From Ignavibacteria bacterium (GTDB lineage Bacteria > Bacteroidota > Ignavibacteria > Kapaibacteriales > Kapaibacteriaceae), in the NCBI GenBank assembly GCA_013204605.1, contig JABMNI010000063.1, positions 1 through 64,000 of the forward strand: a DNA stretch of 64,000 nucleotides, written 5' to 3'. Made by a program: the position numbers and the translations under genes. Under the pieces are notes generated by a model. That model searched no databases and was not told where the DNA came from. It saw only the letters and a list, made by a program, of their open reading frames with translations. Each line of letters starts with the position of its first letter. The first letter of the stretch is position 1. Of this stretch, positions 17,890 to 26,190 are shown one piece after another.

Positions 17890-19506
17890 TTACTTCCTCG
17901 CAAAACTTGCCAGACGCATGCAGATGAGGTCTTGGAAGTTGTGCGCCATGGCCATGGGGACCACAACGTTGTTCATAAGAATTGCAAACGCGAGTTGCTC
18001 GCCATCCTTTGTTGTTACGTAGCCAGCAAGCGTTGATACGTTGTTCATCGAGCCGGTTTTGGCGTGTACCGACTTTTCAGCACGCGTTCCCATCATGCGT
18101 CGTTTTAGCGTTCCGTTCTCGCCTGGGGCCGCCAACGAAGCGATAAATGTATTTTTGAGTTCGTGATGGTACATGTAGTTGAGTAGCATACACACTTGAC
18201 GCGGCGTGGTGAGATTGAAACGCGACAGACCCGATCCGTCAACCAGATTGACGGTGTTGCCTGCAATGCCTATGTTCTGCATCCACGCACGAACTACCTC
18301 AGCCCCCTTTGCAAAAGATCCCTCGCCACCCGATTCTTTGCCGATCGTTTTTAAAATGCATTCGGCCGCTAGGTTGTGGCTGGTGTGATTTACGGTGCTG
18401 ATTATTTGGGAAAGGGGCTGAGACGTGAACGTAGCAACACGGACAACAGAATCGTACACAATCTGCTCGTGCCAGTCATCTACATCTATGAGTGCGCCTC
18501 TAAAACGGATGCCTCTTTTTACTAGGGCGTCGCGCACGAGGTTGAGGAAGAAGATGGTGGGATTTTCAACGCTGACGTTTACGGTGACGGTGTCGGCCAC
18601 GGGTTTTGCTACCACGGTTCCCACTAAATCAACGATGTGCGAGCGGAGTTCGCGGGTGGGTCGGACGTCGGTAACGCCGGTTGAATCGACGGTGCGGAGA
18701 GCCGAGACTACGCGGACATAATCTGTAGGTGGAGCTATGCGCACGGTTGCTATATCGTTGACAGTTAAAGGCGTTACAACCTTTACACTAACCGAATTAT
18801 CAGCTATGTTTAAGCCCCCTACCTGGGCAGCGTAGGCGTAACTGAGGTCATCCCAAGCCCAGCCGGAGCCGTACTCGAGGTCATCCAGAAAGTCATCGTC
18901 GCCAATTATCGTACCTCGGATACTTTGAATTCCCAGCGAGTCTAAAACCGAAGCAAACTGCTCAGCATACTCTTCTGGGTTTACTCCAAACGCGGCTGAG
19001 TTGGAGGGATCGGCGCCGCCGCGAATGATGATGTTGCCATCGAATTTTCCGCCGGGTAGAATGTCGCCGTCCAAATAAATGGAGGTGGCAAATCGATACT
19101 GCGGACCCAACAAACACAATGCCGCTGCGGTTGTAAAAAGCTTTTGAACCGAAGCAGGCGTGAAATATTTATCGGGATCGCTCGCAAATATTTGTTCGCT
19201 GGTTTCAACCGAGATCACACTAACACCAAGGTTGGCGCTGCTCCACTCCGGTGCCGATGCCAACGCATTGATGTCATCGCGCAATTCCTTGATAGCGGAA
19301 ATTCGACTTACTCGCTTTACACTATCCACATTTACAGGCTTGGTTTCACGTGCACCTGTCACGCCCGTCTGCGCCACCGCAGTTGTGGTGTGCAGAACAG
19401 TGATGAAGGCGAGTAATACTGCATAACCGGTGATTAACATACATGAGCGTAACACAGTTGTGCGCGCGCGAGTTGAGAATTTGTTGAACGTAAAATTGTT
19501 AATCAC
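17890..19506 (-). CDS. dacB: D-alanyl-D-alanine carboxypeptidase/endopeptidase (PBP4, S13)
   Basis: Periplasmic class C penicillin-binding protein of 538 residues that trims or cleaves peptidoglycan cross-links. The three active-site motifs are complete: S119-V-Q-K122, S376-H-N378 and K483-T-G485. The insertion between motifs one and two is that of DacB. The signal region MLITGYAVLLAFITVLHTTTAVAQ follows a 22-residue basic leader. GTG 19506 overlaps the upstream RdgB-fusion gene by 8 bases, making it the last gene of a four-gene operon with trmH-type, aminotransferase and rdgB-type genes. Confidence 0.95.
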   Translation of the reverse strand: MINNFTFNKFSTRARTTVLRSCMLITGYAVLLAFITVLHTTTAVAQTGVTGARETKPVNVDSVKRVSRISAIKELRDDINALASAPEWSSANLGVSVISVETSEQIFASDPDKYFTPASVQKLFTTAAALCLLGPQYRFATSIYLDGDILPGGKFDGNIIIRGGADPSNSAAFGVNPEEYAEQFASVLDSLGIQSIRGTIIGDDDFLDDLEYGSGWAWDDLSYAYAAQVGGLNIADNSVSVKVVTPLTVNDIATVRIAPPTDYVRVVSALRTVDSTGVTDVRPTRELRSHIVDLVGTVVAKPVADTVTVNVSVENPTIFFLNLVRDALVKRGIRFRGALIDVDDWHEQIVYDSVVRVATFTSQPLSQIISTVNHTSHNLAAECILKTIGKESGGEGSFAKGAEVVRAWMQNIGIAGNTVNLVDGSGLSRFNLTTPRQVCMLLNYMYHHELKNTFIASLAAPGENGTLKRRMMGTRAEKSVHAKTGSMNNVSTLAGYVTTKDGEQLAFAILMNNVVVPMAMAHNFQDLICMRLASFARK

Positions 19507-20749
19507 TGAGTTTTTTTAATATGGATTCAAATTCCTCGACGTATTCTGCGCCGCACAGTTCGCAAATCAAATCGGCTACTGCTTTAACTTGAGCACGAGG
19601 CACGCCAACTAACAGAGCGCCTCGGATGTGCGAAAATAACTGCGTGTGACGTTGTTGCACGGCCAACATGGCAATGATACAAAGTTCGCGTGTTTGAATG
19701 TCGAGTCCGGCCCGACTCAAGGTTTTACCGTAACCCTCAAGAATCATCCAGGCCGACAACTCAGGTGAAACATCGGTAAGCCTTTCCAACATAGGATCGA
19801 GCACCGAGCCGTACACCTGACCAGCCAATGCCATTCCCTGATGCTTGTATGCTGCCAACGGTTGCTCATTCCACGCGGGTAGTGTAAACGCAGGCAGGTG
19901 CTGGCTGCAATGCCGGTGCAGAACCGTGAGCGAATCGAGTGCGGCTGGAAAGCCCCCAAACAAGTATGACTGTAGCAACACTTCGTACATGCGTGTTGCG
20001 GACGGAACATCATGCACGTGCACAGCTATGATGTCCTGCAACAATTTGATGTTGTTTGTTGCCGTTGCAATGGCCGCACGAACAAGGTGCTCAAAATCAT
20101 CGGTGTGGCTTGCAATTGGTTCTACTACTGCCTGCATTGTTGAAGGTTCATCGTTTGCGAGTAACTCGGACAGCGTAACTACGAGGTTGGCAACGGCGCG
20201 TCCGCGGTGACTCAACGCATTTTTTTCAGCAGGTTGCAATTCTGCAAACGACCGATCATTTCCTTCGGCGCGAAAGATAGGATCGTAGCCGAATCCAGAG
20301 GTACCACTTTCGGTTGTGGAAACCGTACCAATGCAGGTGCCTTCGGCAAATACTGTTCGCAGCGAATCCGCGTAACACAATACGCATCGGAACTGCGCCA
20401 TTGATTCAGAATGTCCTTCCGACAGCAATTCGTTAATAACTTTTTTTCGGTTCATTTCATCGGTCGCATTTTCGCCGGCCCAGCGTGCCGAGTACACTCC
20501 AGGTGCACCATATAGTGCATGTACTTCTAGGCCGCTATCGTCTGCGAGTACTGGAAAGCCCGTTGCCAAATGCACAAAATGGGCTTTGATAAATGCGTTT
20601 TCTTCGAAGGTTTTTCCCGTTTCCTCGATGTGCGTTTCACCGATGTAGCTCGATGCACTTTCCAGTTCGATGTGGGGGAGTGAGACCTTGAACATTGCGC
20701 GGAGCTCGTCGATTTTGTGCTCGTTTTGAGACGCTACTAAAATTTTCAT
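19499..20749 (-). CDS. Fusion: XTP/dITP diphosphatase (RdgB/Ham1) plus carboxymuconolactone-decarboxylase-like domain
   Basis: A 416-residue protein. Residues 1-~200 are a complete Ham1/RdgB domain that hydrolyses non-canonical purine triphosphates: SQNEHK at 8-13, the ADDSGLEV acid pair at 69-76, GFGYDPIF at 152-159 and SHRGRA at 180-185. Residues ~220-416 look like a carboxymuconolactone decarboxylase (AhpD-like, all-helical) domain with SYLFGGFPAALDSL at ~261-273 and GLDIQTREL...IAMLA at ~348-363. The CxxC redox pair of AhpD is not seen, so its chemistry is unclear. RdgB is normally about 200 residues, making the fusion unusual. It overlaps the aminotransferase gene by ATGA. Confidence 0.85.
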   Translation of the reverse strand: MKILVASQNEHKIDELRAMFKVSLPHIELESASSYIGETHIEETGKTFEENAFIKAHFVHLATGFPVLADDSGLEVHALYGAPGVYSARWAGENATDEMNRKKVINELLSEGHSESMAQFRCVLCYADSLRTVFAEGTCIGTVSTTESGTSGFGYDPIFRAEGNDRSFAELQPAEKNALSHRGRAVANLVVTLSELLANDEPSTMQAVVEPIASHTDDFEHLVRAAIATATNNIKLLQDIIAVHVHDVPSATRMYEVLLQSYLFGGFPAALDSLTVLHRHCSQHLPAFTLPAWNEQPLAAYKHQGMALAGQVYGSVLDPMLERLTDVSPELSAWMILEGYGKTLSRAGLDIQTRELCIIAMLAVQQRHTQLFSHIRGALLVGVPRAQVKAVADLICELCGAEYVEEFESILKKLSD

Positions 20750-21852
20750 GCGTTCGAGGTAGAGGCTGTGAATTCTGTTGCGGTTGGTTCAGACACAAAT
20801 GACGTCATTCCAGCAATGAGTTGTTGTTCGGCGTCTGCCGTGATATCGCCCATGATTCCAATCCGAATCAGCTTACCGCGCAGGTGCTGCTGTCCGCCGG
20901 ATACCGAAATCCCGAAATTCGTTTTCAAATGCTCGGCCAACTGCTTCGCCTCGGAATGCTCCACTAGCATAACGGAATTGGAATTCGACAGACCGAACAG
21001 CGTGTAACCCAAACCCAAAAGCGTTTGCTTTATTCGAGCTGCCCGCTGCGCCTGCAAATCAATTGTAGCCTGAAGTCCGTTTGCCAGAATTAACTGTAAC
21101 GACACGTCCAAGCTGCGCATCAGCGTAACAGGTGGAGTGTAGGGAAACGACCCAATGGCATACTCGGTGAGAAACGTAATCAGGTCCATACAATACGTGG
21201 CGTTACTCATGCTTTGGATCAACTCAATTGCCCTCGGACTAAGAGCAACGCAAGCTGCGCCAGGAACGCACTGCAGACCCTTTTGTGTGGCCGTAACAGC
21301 AATATCAATTTTCCACTCGTCGAACATCATTTGTTCCACACCAACGGTCAGCACGGCATCAACACACAACAGGATATTCGGATGTATTGATCGAACCAGT
21401 TCGCTAATTTTTCTAAGGGGCTGAACCACTCCCGTAGATGTTTCACCGTGAACCATCCACAATGCTTTGCAGTTTGAATGCGATTTGAGAACGGATTCTA
21501 ATTGCTCCAGATCAACATACTCACCCCACGGCACCGTGACTTCAACAACGGTAGCACCGTTAAGTTTTGCAATTACCACCAGCCGTTCAGAAAAGCGTCC
21601 GTGGTTGATCACGATAATAGTGTCGGAACTGTTCAACGTGCAAACCATGGCTGCCTCGATACCCGTCATTCCACTTCCTGGTAAGATAAGCACCACCGAT
21701 TCGGTGCAAAACACGCGCTGCAGATTTTTCCAAACTGTGGCCGAAAGTTCTTTGAACTCATCCGACCTGTGATGCATAAGCGGCAGGGCGCTGGCATTTA
21801 ATACATCAGGATGTATTTGAACCGGACCCGGGGTAAACAAGTATTTTGTCAT
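20746..21852 (-). CDS. Class V aminotransferase (alanine-glyoxylate/serine-pyruvate type)
   Basis: PLP-dependent transaminase of 368 residues. It starts with the family hallmark FTPGPVQIHPDVL and MHHRSDEF. A glycine-rich cofactor segment PGSGMTGIEAAM follows, then MVHGETSTGV, the CVDAVLTVG aspartate and the Schiff-base lysine in TATQKGLQ. Relatives use glyoxylate or pyruvate with alanine, serine or purine-derived amino donors; the donor cannot be assigned here. The start overlaps the TrmH-type gene by ATGA and the stop overlaps the rdgB-fusion start. Confidence 0.88.
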   Translation of the reverse strand: MTKYLFTPGPVQIHPDVLNASALPLMHHRSDEFKELSATVWKNLQRVFCTESVVLILPGSGMTGIEAAMVCTLNSSDTIIVINHGRFSERLVVIAKLNGATVVEVTVPWGEYVDLEQLESVLKSHSNCKALWMVHGETSTGVVQPLRKISELVRSIHPNILLCVDAVLTVGVEQMMFDEWKIDIAVTATQKGLQCVPGAACVALSPRAIELIQSMSNATYCMDLITFLTEYAIGSFPYTPPVTLMRSLDVSLQLILANGLQATIDLQAQRAARIKQTLLGLGYTLFGLSNSNSVMLVEHSEAKQLAEHLKTNFGISVSGGQQHLRGKLIRIGIMGDITADAEQQLIAGMTSFVSEPTATEFTASTSNA

Positions 21853-22613
21853 TCGTTACTAACCTCGTAGCACAATATTGCTGCCGCAATTGCAGCGTTA
21901 AGCGATTCTGTTCCGTGGCCACCTTGAATGGTAACCTGAACATTGCATAGTTGCACAACTTCTTTCGGCAAACCATGTGCCTCGGACCCGATAACAATTG
22001 CGTATTTGCCGGGCACTTCTGCATTACGCAACAGTACTCCGTTACGTGCAACGGTGGCAATCTTTGTGTGGCTGTGCAGACCCGCCAACGTACTGTAAAT
22101 ATTTTTTTTTCTCAAAATATTTACCGCGAACATCGAGCCCGCTGTTGATCGAATTGTTTTGTCGTTATACAGATCAGCACAACCCTCACCCAAAATAACA
22201 TCGGTCAATCCAAACCATGCGGCCGTTCTAATTATGGTTCCAACATTTCCTGGATCGCTCACCGAATCCAAAACCAAAACGCGGTCACCAATTTCTTTTT
22301 CAACCAAGTACGGCAGCACGCATAGAATGTCTTGCGCATTTTTTGTCTGCGAAATTTTCTCCATGTCTTTCACGCCACACTGAACAACCACAGAGCCCCT
22401 TGCAGAAAAATTATCTGCCAGCTCAATACTTTGTTCCTTTGCATCGGACCTCAGCACCACCGTATCCGGCACTGCATCTGCATTTAGGACATCGGTGCAG
22501 GCACGAATTCCTTCAAGCACAAACTGTTGTTGAGTTTCACGAACAGATGCATCCTTGAGGTCGCGAATCTGATTTCGTAGATTGTGGGTAAGCGTATTTT
22601 CACTATCGAACAT
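21849..22613 (-). CDS. TrmH/SpoU-family RNA 2'-O-methyltransferase
   Basis: SAM-dependent RNA ribose methyltransferase of 254 residues with the SPOUT knot motifs. Motif 1 is SDPGNVGTIIRTA with the conserved asparagine and arginine, motif 2 is IVIGSEAHGLP and motif 3 is ESLNAAIAAAI. An N-terminal substrate-binding domain (~90 residues) precedes it, as in 23S rRNA methyltransferases such as RlmB. The RNA target is not determinable. First gene of the minus-strand operon ending in dacB; it is divergent from thymidine phosphorylase with a gap of only 24 bases. Confidence 0.9.
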   Translation of the reverse strand: MFDSENTLTHNLRNQIRDLKDASVRETQQQFVLEGIRACTDVLNADAVPDTVVLRSDAKEQSIELADNFSARGSVVVQCGVKDMEKISQTKNAQDILCVLPYLVEKEIGDRVLVLDSVSDPGNVGTIIRTAAWFGLTDVILGEGCADLYNDKTIRSTAGSMFAVNILRKKNIYSTLAGLHSHTKIATVARNGVLLRNAEVPGKYAIVIGSEAHGLPKEVVQLCNVQVTIQGGHGTESLNAAIAAAILCYEVSNE

Positions 22614-22620
22614 TCAACAA

Positions 22621-22646
22621 AACTATGAAGACCAACTATGAAGACC
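22621..22646. repeat. Perfect 13-bp tandem duplication across a start codon
   Basis: AACTATGAAGACC occurs twice head to tail (22621-22633 and 22634-22646). The second copy carries the ATG of the thymidine phosphorylase gene. The first carries a duplicate ATG at 22624 in another frame, which would give an eight-codon minicistron (stop TAA 22648-22650) overlapping the real start. It fills most of the 24-base gap to the divergent trmH-type gene. Confidence 0.9.
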
Positions 22647-23942
22647 ATTAAGGAACTACTTCGGGCAAAACGCGATGGTCACAATTGGACCGCTGCCGAG
22701 GTTGAATTCTTCGTCAATTCGGTAGTGACGGGCGCTGCATCGAACGCCCAGGCGGCGGCGTTTTTGATGGCCGCATGTACCCGCGGACTCAACACAATGG
22801 AAATAGCGGCGCTTACAAGCTCGATGGCCGCAAGTGGAGCGCAATTAGGTAGGGGGCTTTCCAGCCGCAAAGCAATTGACAAACATTCAACCGGCGGGGT
22901 GGGCGATAAGATTAGCCTTGTACTGACACCTATTGCCGTAGAGTGTGGTTTGGCTGTGCCTATGATATCTGGCAGGGGACTGGGGCATACCGGCGGCACC
23001 ACGGATAAACTGGAAAGTGTACAGGGGTTTCAAACTATTCTGCCTATGGACCAGATGCAGCAGCTTTTAGTGGAGCACCATACGTTCATGGTGGGTCAGT
23101 CAGATTTGATTGCACCGGCAGATAAAATTTTGTACCGCTTGCGAGATGTAACTGGGACGGTGGAGAACGTGGGGCTGATTGCCTCGTCGATTTTAAGTAA
23201 GAAATTGACTGAGGGATTAGACGGATTGGTGATGGACATGAAGGTTGGTTCGGCGGCATTTATGCAGTCGTTCGACGATTCACGTCAACTAGCCGAGGAG
23301 ATGCTACGAATCTGCAAGGCGTGTAGCCTGCCAATAACGTTTGTATTCACCCGCATGGACACGGTAATAGGCAACTCGGTAGGTAACTGGGTTGAGATGG
23401 TAGAGGCCGAGCAGACGTTGGCTGGAAACGGATGGGAAGATGTTAACGAGATTACCAAGCAACTTGCCATTGAAATGGTGTTACTCGGTGGAGAAGTGGC
23501 CAACGAAGACCTGGCAGAAAAAAAGGTGTCGGACGTGATTTCTAGCGGCCGTGGTGTTACAACCTTTCATGACATTCTTAAGCGCCAAGGTGGAGATTGG
23601 GATGCCTCGGCTAAGAAATTTGAGCGAGTTTTTTCCAAGGATATCGTTGGGTTGGCAGGAGCGGTGCCGCATGTAGATGCGCGCGAGTTATCGCTGGCGG
23701 TGTTACGTGCCGGGGGCGGGCGTCAAATTGAAACCGATGTGATTGATCCGTTTGCGGGAATTGTCTTTCACAAAAAACCGTTCGACGTATTGGAACACGA
23801 CGGTGTGGTTGCCACGGTGTACGCATCGCTTCCGGAAAAATGCTTGGCCTTGCAACGCGAAGTGGAGCAGTTGCTACAAACAACGATGGCTCCCGTTGTA
23901 GAGGAGCCATCAAGAATTATCGACATTTGGAGGTGGGGCTAG
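22638..23942 (+). CDS. deoA: Thymidine/pyrimidine-nucleoside phosphorylase
   Basis: Cytoplasmic salvage enzyme of 434 residues that phosphorolyses thymidine or pyrimidine nucleosides to the base and (deoxy)ribose-1-phosphate. The family signature is intact: DKHSTGGVGDKISL near residue 80, SGRGLGHTGGTTDKLES near 110-125, and MDMKVGSAAF near 200. The C-terminal domain contains HVDARELSLAVLRAGGGR. DeoA and Pdp cannot be separated by eye. The ATG lies within a tandem 13-base duplication. It is convergent with the thioredoxin gene, with only 21 bases between the stops. Confidence 0.92.
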   Translation: MKTIKELLRAKRDGHNWTAAEVEFFVNSVVTGAASNAQAAAFLMAACTRGLNTMEIAALTSSMAASGAQLGRGLSSRKAIDKHSTGGVGDKISLVLTPIAVECGLAVPMISGRGLGHTGGTTDKLESVQGFQTILPMDQMQQLLVEHHTFMVGQSDLIAPADKILYRLRDVTGTVENVGLIASSILSKKLTEGLDGLVMDMKVGSAAFMQSFDDSRQLAEEMLRICKACSLPITFVFTRMDTVIGNSVGNWVEMVEAEQTLAGNGWEDVNEITKQLAIEMVLLGGEVANEDLAEKKVSDVISSGRGVTTFHDILKRQGGDWDASAKKFERVFSKDIVGLAGAVPHVDARELSLAVLRAGGGRQIETDVIDPFAGIVFHKKPFDVLEHDGVVATVYASLPEKCLALQREVEQLLQTTMAPVVEEPSRIIDIWRWG

Positions 23943-23963
23943 GGGGCCTTTTTGGAGCTGGGG

Positions 23964-24509
23964 TTAGTTAGCCCGCTGAAGTGCCGTCATAAACTGCGCC
24001 TTAGTTTGACCACCAACAATTTTCTGAATTACGTTGCCTTGTCGGTCAATGATGAACGTAGTAGGGATAGACTGAATTCCACCGTACGCCGTTGAAATTT
24101 TCTTCATCTCATCATCGATGATATTGATGTAGTTGATGGAAGTTTTCTCAACAAAGTTGTTTACCAAGGTTACTTTGCGATCATCTCCGTCTACCGAAAC
24201 ACCAAAAACAACCACACCTTTTGATTCCATTTCATTAGCAATTTCAATGAGGTCGGGGATTTCGCGCTTGCATGGTGCGCACCACGTTGCCCACAAATTC
24301 AACAGGACTACCTTGCCCTTGGTGTACTCTGAGAACGACATTACTTTCGACCCGTCTTTCCACGTAAAATCTACGGCTTTACCTACAGGACCTTTTGTAA
24401 CGGTCTCGACGGTAAAAACCTTTCCGGGGATCTGCGGTTGGCGGCTTATGCAAGAAACACTACTCACAACAAAGGTGCAAAGTGATAGTGCGATTATTTT
24501 ACGTAACAT
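23964..24509 (-). CDS. TlpA/ResA-like thioredoxin, membrane-anchored or lipoprotein
   Basis: Periplasmic thiol-disulfide oxidoreductase of about 181 residues. The hydrophobic N-terminus (IIALSLCTFVVSSVSC) could be a signal anchor or an imperfect lipobox. The thioredoxin core follows: NLWATWCAPCKREIP with active-site CAPC, and SIPTTFIIDRQG with the cis-proline. It may supply reductant for cytochrome c maturation or another envelope thiol pathway; the specific client is not evident. ATG 24509 is chosen because the signal segment starts there. It is separated by 114 bases from leucyl aminopeptidase upstream. Confidence 0.9.
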   Translation of the reverse strand: MLRKIIALSLCTFVVSSVSCISRQPQIPGKVFTVETVTKGPVGKAVDFTWKDGSKVMSFSEYTKGKVVLLNLWATWCAPCKREIPDLIEIANEMESKGVVVFGVSVDGDDRKVTLVNNFVEKTSINYINIIDDEMKKISTAYGGIQSIPTTFIIDRQGNVIQKIVGGQTKAQFMTALQRAN

Positions 24510-24623
24510 ATTTTCGATTCCAGTTGAGTTATTTATTTCCAGCGCTGTACTGACGGCTGGCGCAACGTACTTATTGCTAACAACCGTCACACTTGTCTAA
24601 CAAGCGCTATACCAAAACCTACC

Positions 24624-26108
24624 TCACCAGTTTTTAATTGCTTCGGTTAACAATCGGACACCAACTCCGGTACATCCACGCGGAGTGTAATGCGTTGCCT
24701 TCGATGTCATTCCCGTTCCGGCTATATCCAAATGCACCCACGGATAACTCACAAAGTGTTGTAGGAATAAACCTGCCGTAATCGAGCCGGCACCACGTCC
24801 ACCAGAGTTCTTAATATCGGCATAGTCACTGGAAATCAATTCCTCATACTCTTCGTACAGCGGCAGCTCACAAACGTATTCTGAGGTCCGTGCGGCAGCC
24901 TTCTTAAGCTTGGCCTTGATACCATCATCATTACCCATCATTCCCGTTGTAACGTTGCCTAGAGCCACTACTACAGCTCCCGTAAGCGTAGCTAAGTCGA
25001 TAACAGCTTGTGGCTTATAGCGCTCTGCATAACATAATGCATCAGCCAATACCAAACGGCCTTCGGCATCGGTATTATCGATTTCCGCAGTCTTACCGTT
25101 CATGAAGGTCAATATGTCACCCGGTACCATCGCTGTACCGCTTGGCATATTCTCGGTTGATGGAACCAGTCCAATAACGTTTCTCTTAATGCCCGATGCT
25201 GCGATAGTTGCCATTGTTCCAATAACGGTAGCCGAGCCGTGCATGTCACCCTTCATATCACTCATACCGGCCGCAGGTTTAATTGAAATTCCGCCAGTGT
25301 CGAACGTAATGCCCTTACCCACAAGCACAATCGGCTTCTCAGATTTCGGCCCGCCATAATATTCCATGATAATGAAAACCGGCGGACGCACACTGCCTTG
25401 ATTTACGCCTAAGAGTCCACCCATTTTTAGAGCCTGAATCTTCTTTTTATCAAGAACAGTTGTTTTAAAGCCGTGCATTTTGCCTAGGGCAACAGCGGCT
25501 TTGCCGAGCGTTTCCGGATAGATCTCATTATTAGGAGCATTTGCTAGATCTCTAGCAGCCATTACTCCGGCAATAATTGCGTTTGCAGAATCTGCGCCTT
25601 TTTTCACCAGTTTAGCTGAAGTCTTATCACTTAGAATAGTAAACTTCTTTACTAGTTGACCATTTTTATTTTTAGATACAGTTTTATGCTTGTCATACTT
25701 GTACTGACTCAAGCATGCACCCTCTGAAACTGCTTGTGCAATTTCTTCGGCGTCTAATCCCTTTACTTCGGGAAGGTCATACGCAACACTGGAGCTTTTA
25801 CAAGCTGCCGCAGCCTTTGTTGCAACTGCTGCTGCACGGCGCACAATTTCGATGCTTACGTCAGCTTTTTTTCCTAAACCAACAAGGATAATCCTGTTAG
25901 TAGCATATCCCGACCCACAGTACACAAGAGCTGTTTGAAGTGCTTTACCTTCGAAGTCTTTCGAATCTATTACAGGCTTAGCATGAGGCACATCCTTAAT
26001 AAGGTTTTTCACTGCTGCATCGAAATCTTTTTGATCTTGGTAAAAGAACAATACAACCGCGTCGGCCTTAACTGAAGCTCTGGTGGAAAGTGATGTTGTT
26101 ACTGACAT
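24624..26108 (-). CDS. pepA: Leucyl aminopeptidase (M17)
   Basis: Cytosolic two-metal aminopeptidase of 494 residues. The C-terminal catalytic domain has the lysine and aspartate ligands in VGKGITFDTGG, the second ligand set in SDMKGDMHGSA, and the signature NTDAEGRLVLADAL. The N-terminal ~170 residues form the variable macrodomain-like part. Length and order are normal for PepA. It is preceded by an 82-base gap after the penicillin-acylase gene that contains a weak inverted repeat, so it may have its own promoter. Confidence 0.95.
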   Translation of the reverse strand: MSVTTSLSTRASVKADAVVLFFYQDQKDFDAAVKNLIKDVPHAKPVIDSKDFEGKALQTALVYCGSGYATNRIILVGLGKKADVSIEIVRRAAAVATKAAAACKSSSVAYDLPEVKGLDAEEIAQAVSEGACLSQYKYDKHKTVSKNKNGQLVKKFTILSDKTSAKLVKKGADSANAIIAGVMAARDLANAPNNEIYPETLGKAAVALGKMHGFKTTVLDKKKIQALKMGGLLGVNQGSVRPPVFIIMEYYGGPKSEKPIVLVGKGITFDTGGISIKPAAGMSDMKGDMHGSATVIGTMATIAASGIKRNVIGLVPSTENMPSGTAMVPGDILTFMNGKTAEIDNTDAEGRLVLADALCYAERYKPQAVIDLATLTGAVVVALGNVTTGMMGNDDGIKAKLKKAAARTSEYVCELPLYEEYEELISSDYADIKNSGGRGAGSITAGLFLQHFVSYPWVHLDIAGTGMTSKATHYTPRGCTGVGVRLLTEAIKNW

Positions 26109-26190
26109 GTGTGGTCCTAATGTGGAGTATCTTATGGTTTTCTAAAAATAATAGCCCGAAATTTACGGAACCTTCCGGTAATGCGCTGAA

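Noticed and set aside
24510-24623. Small RNA or riboswitch between the pepA stop and the thioredoxin start
   Set aside because: Only 5-base inverted repeats are present (CTTGT-TAG-ACAAG; CCAGC...GCTGG), with no recognisable riboswitch core.
26109-26190. Terminator from the inverted repeat TTACGGAA/TTCCGGTAA after the penicillin-acylase gene
   Set aside because: The stem is short, has a bulge and almost no loop, and only three Ts follow on the minus strand.
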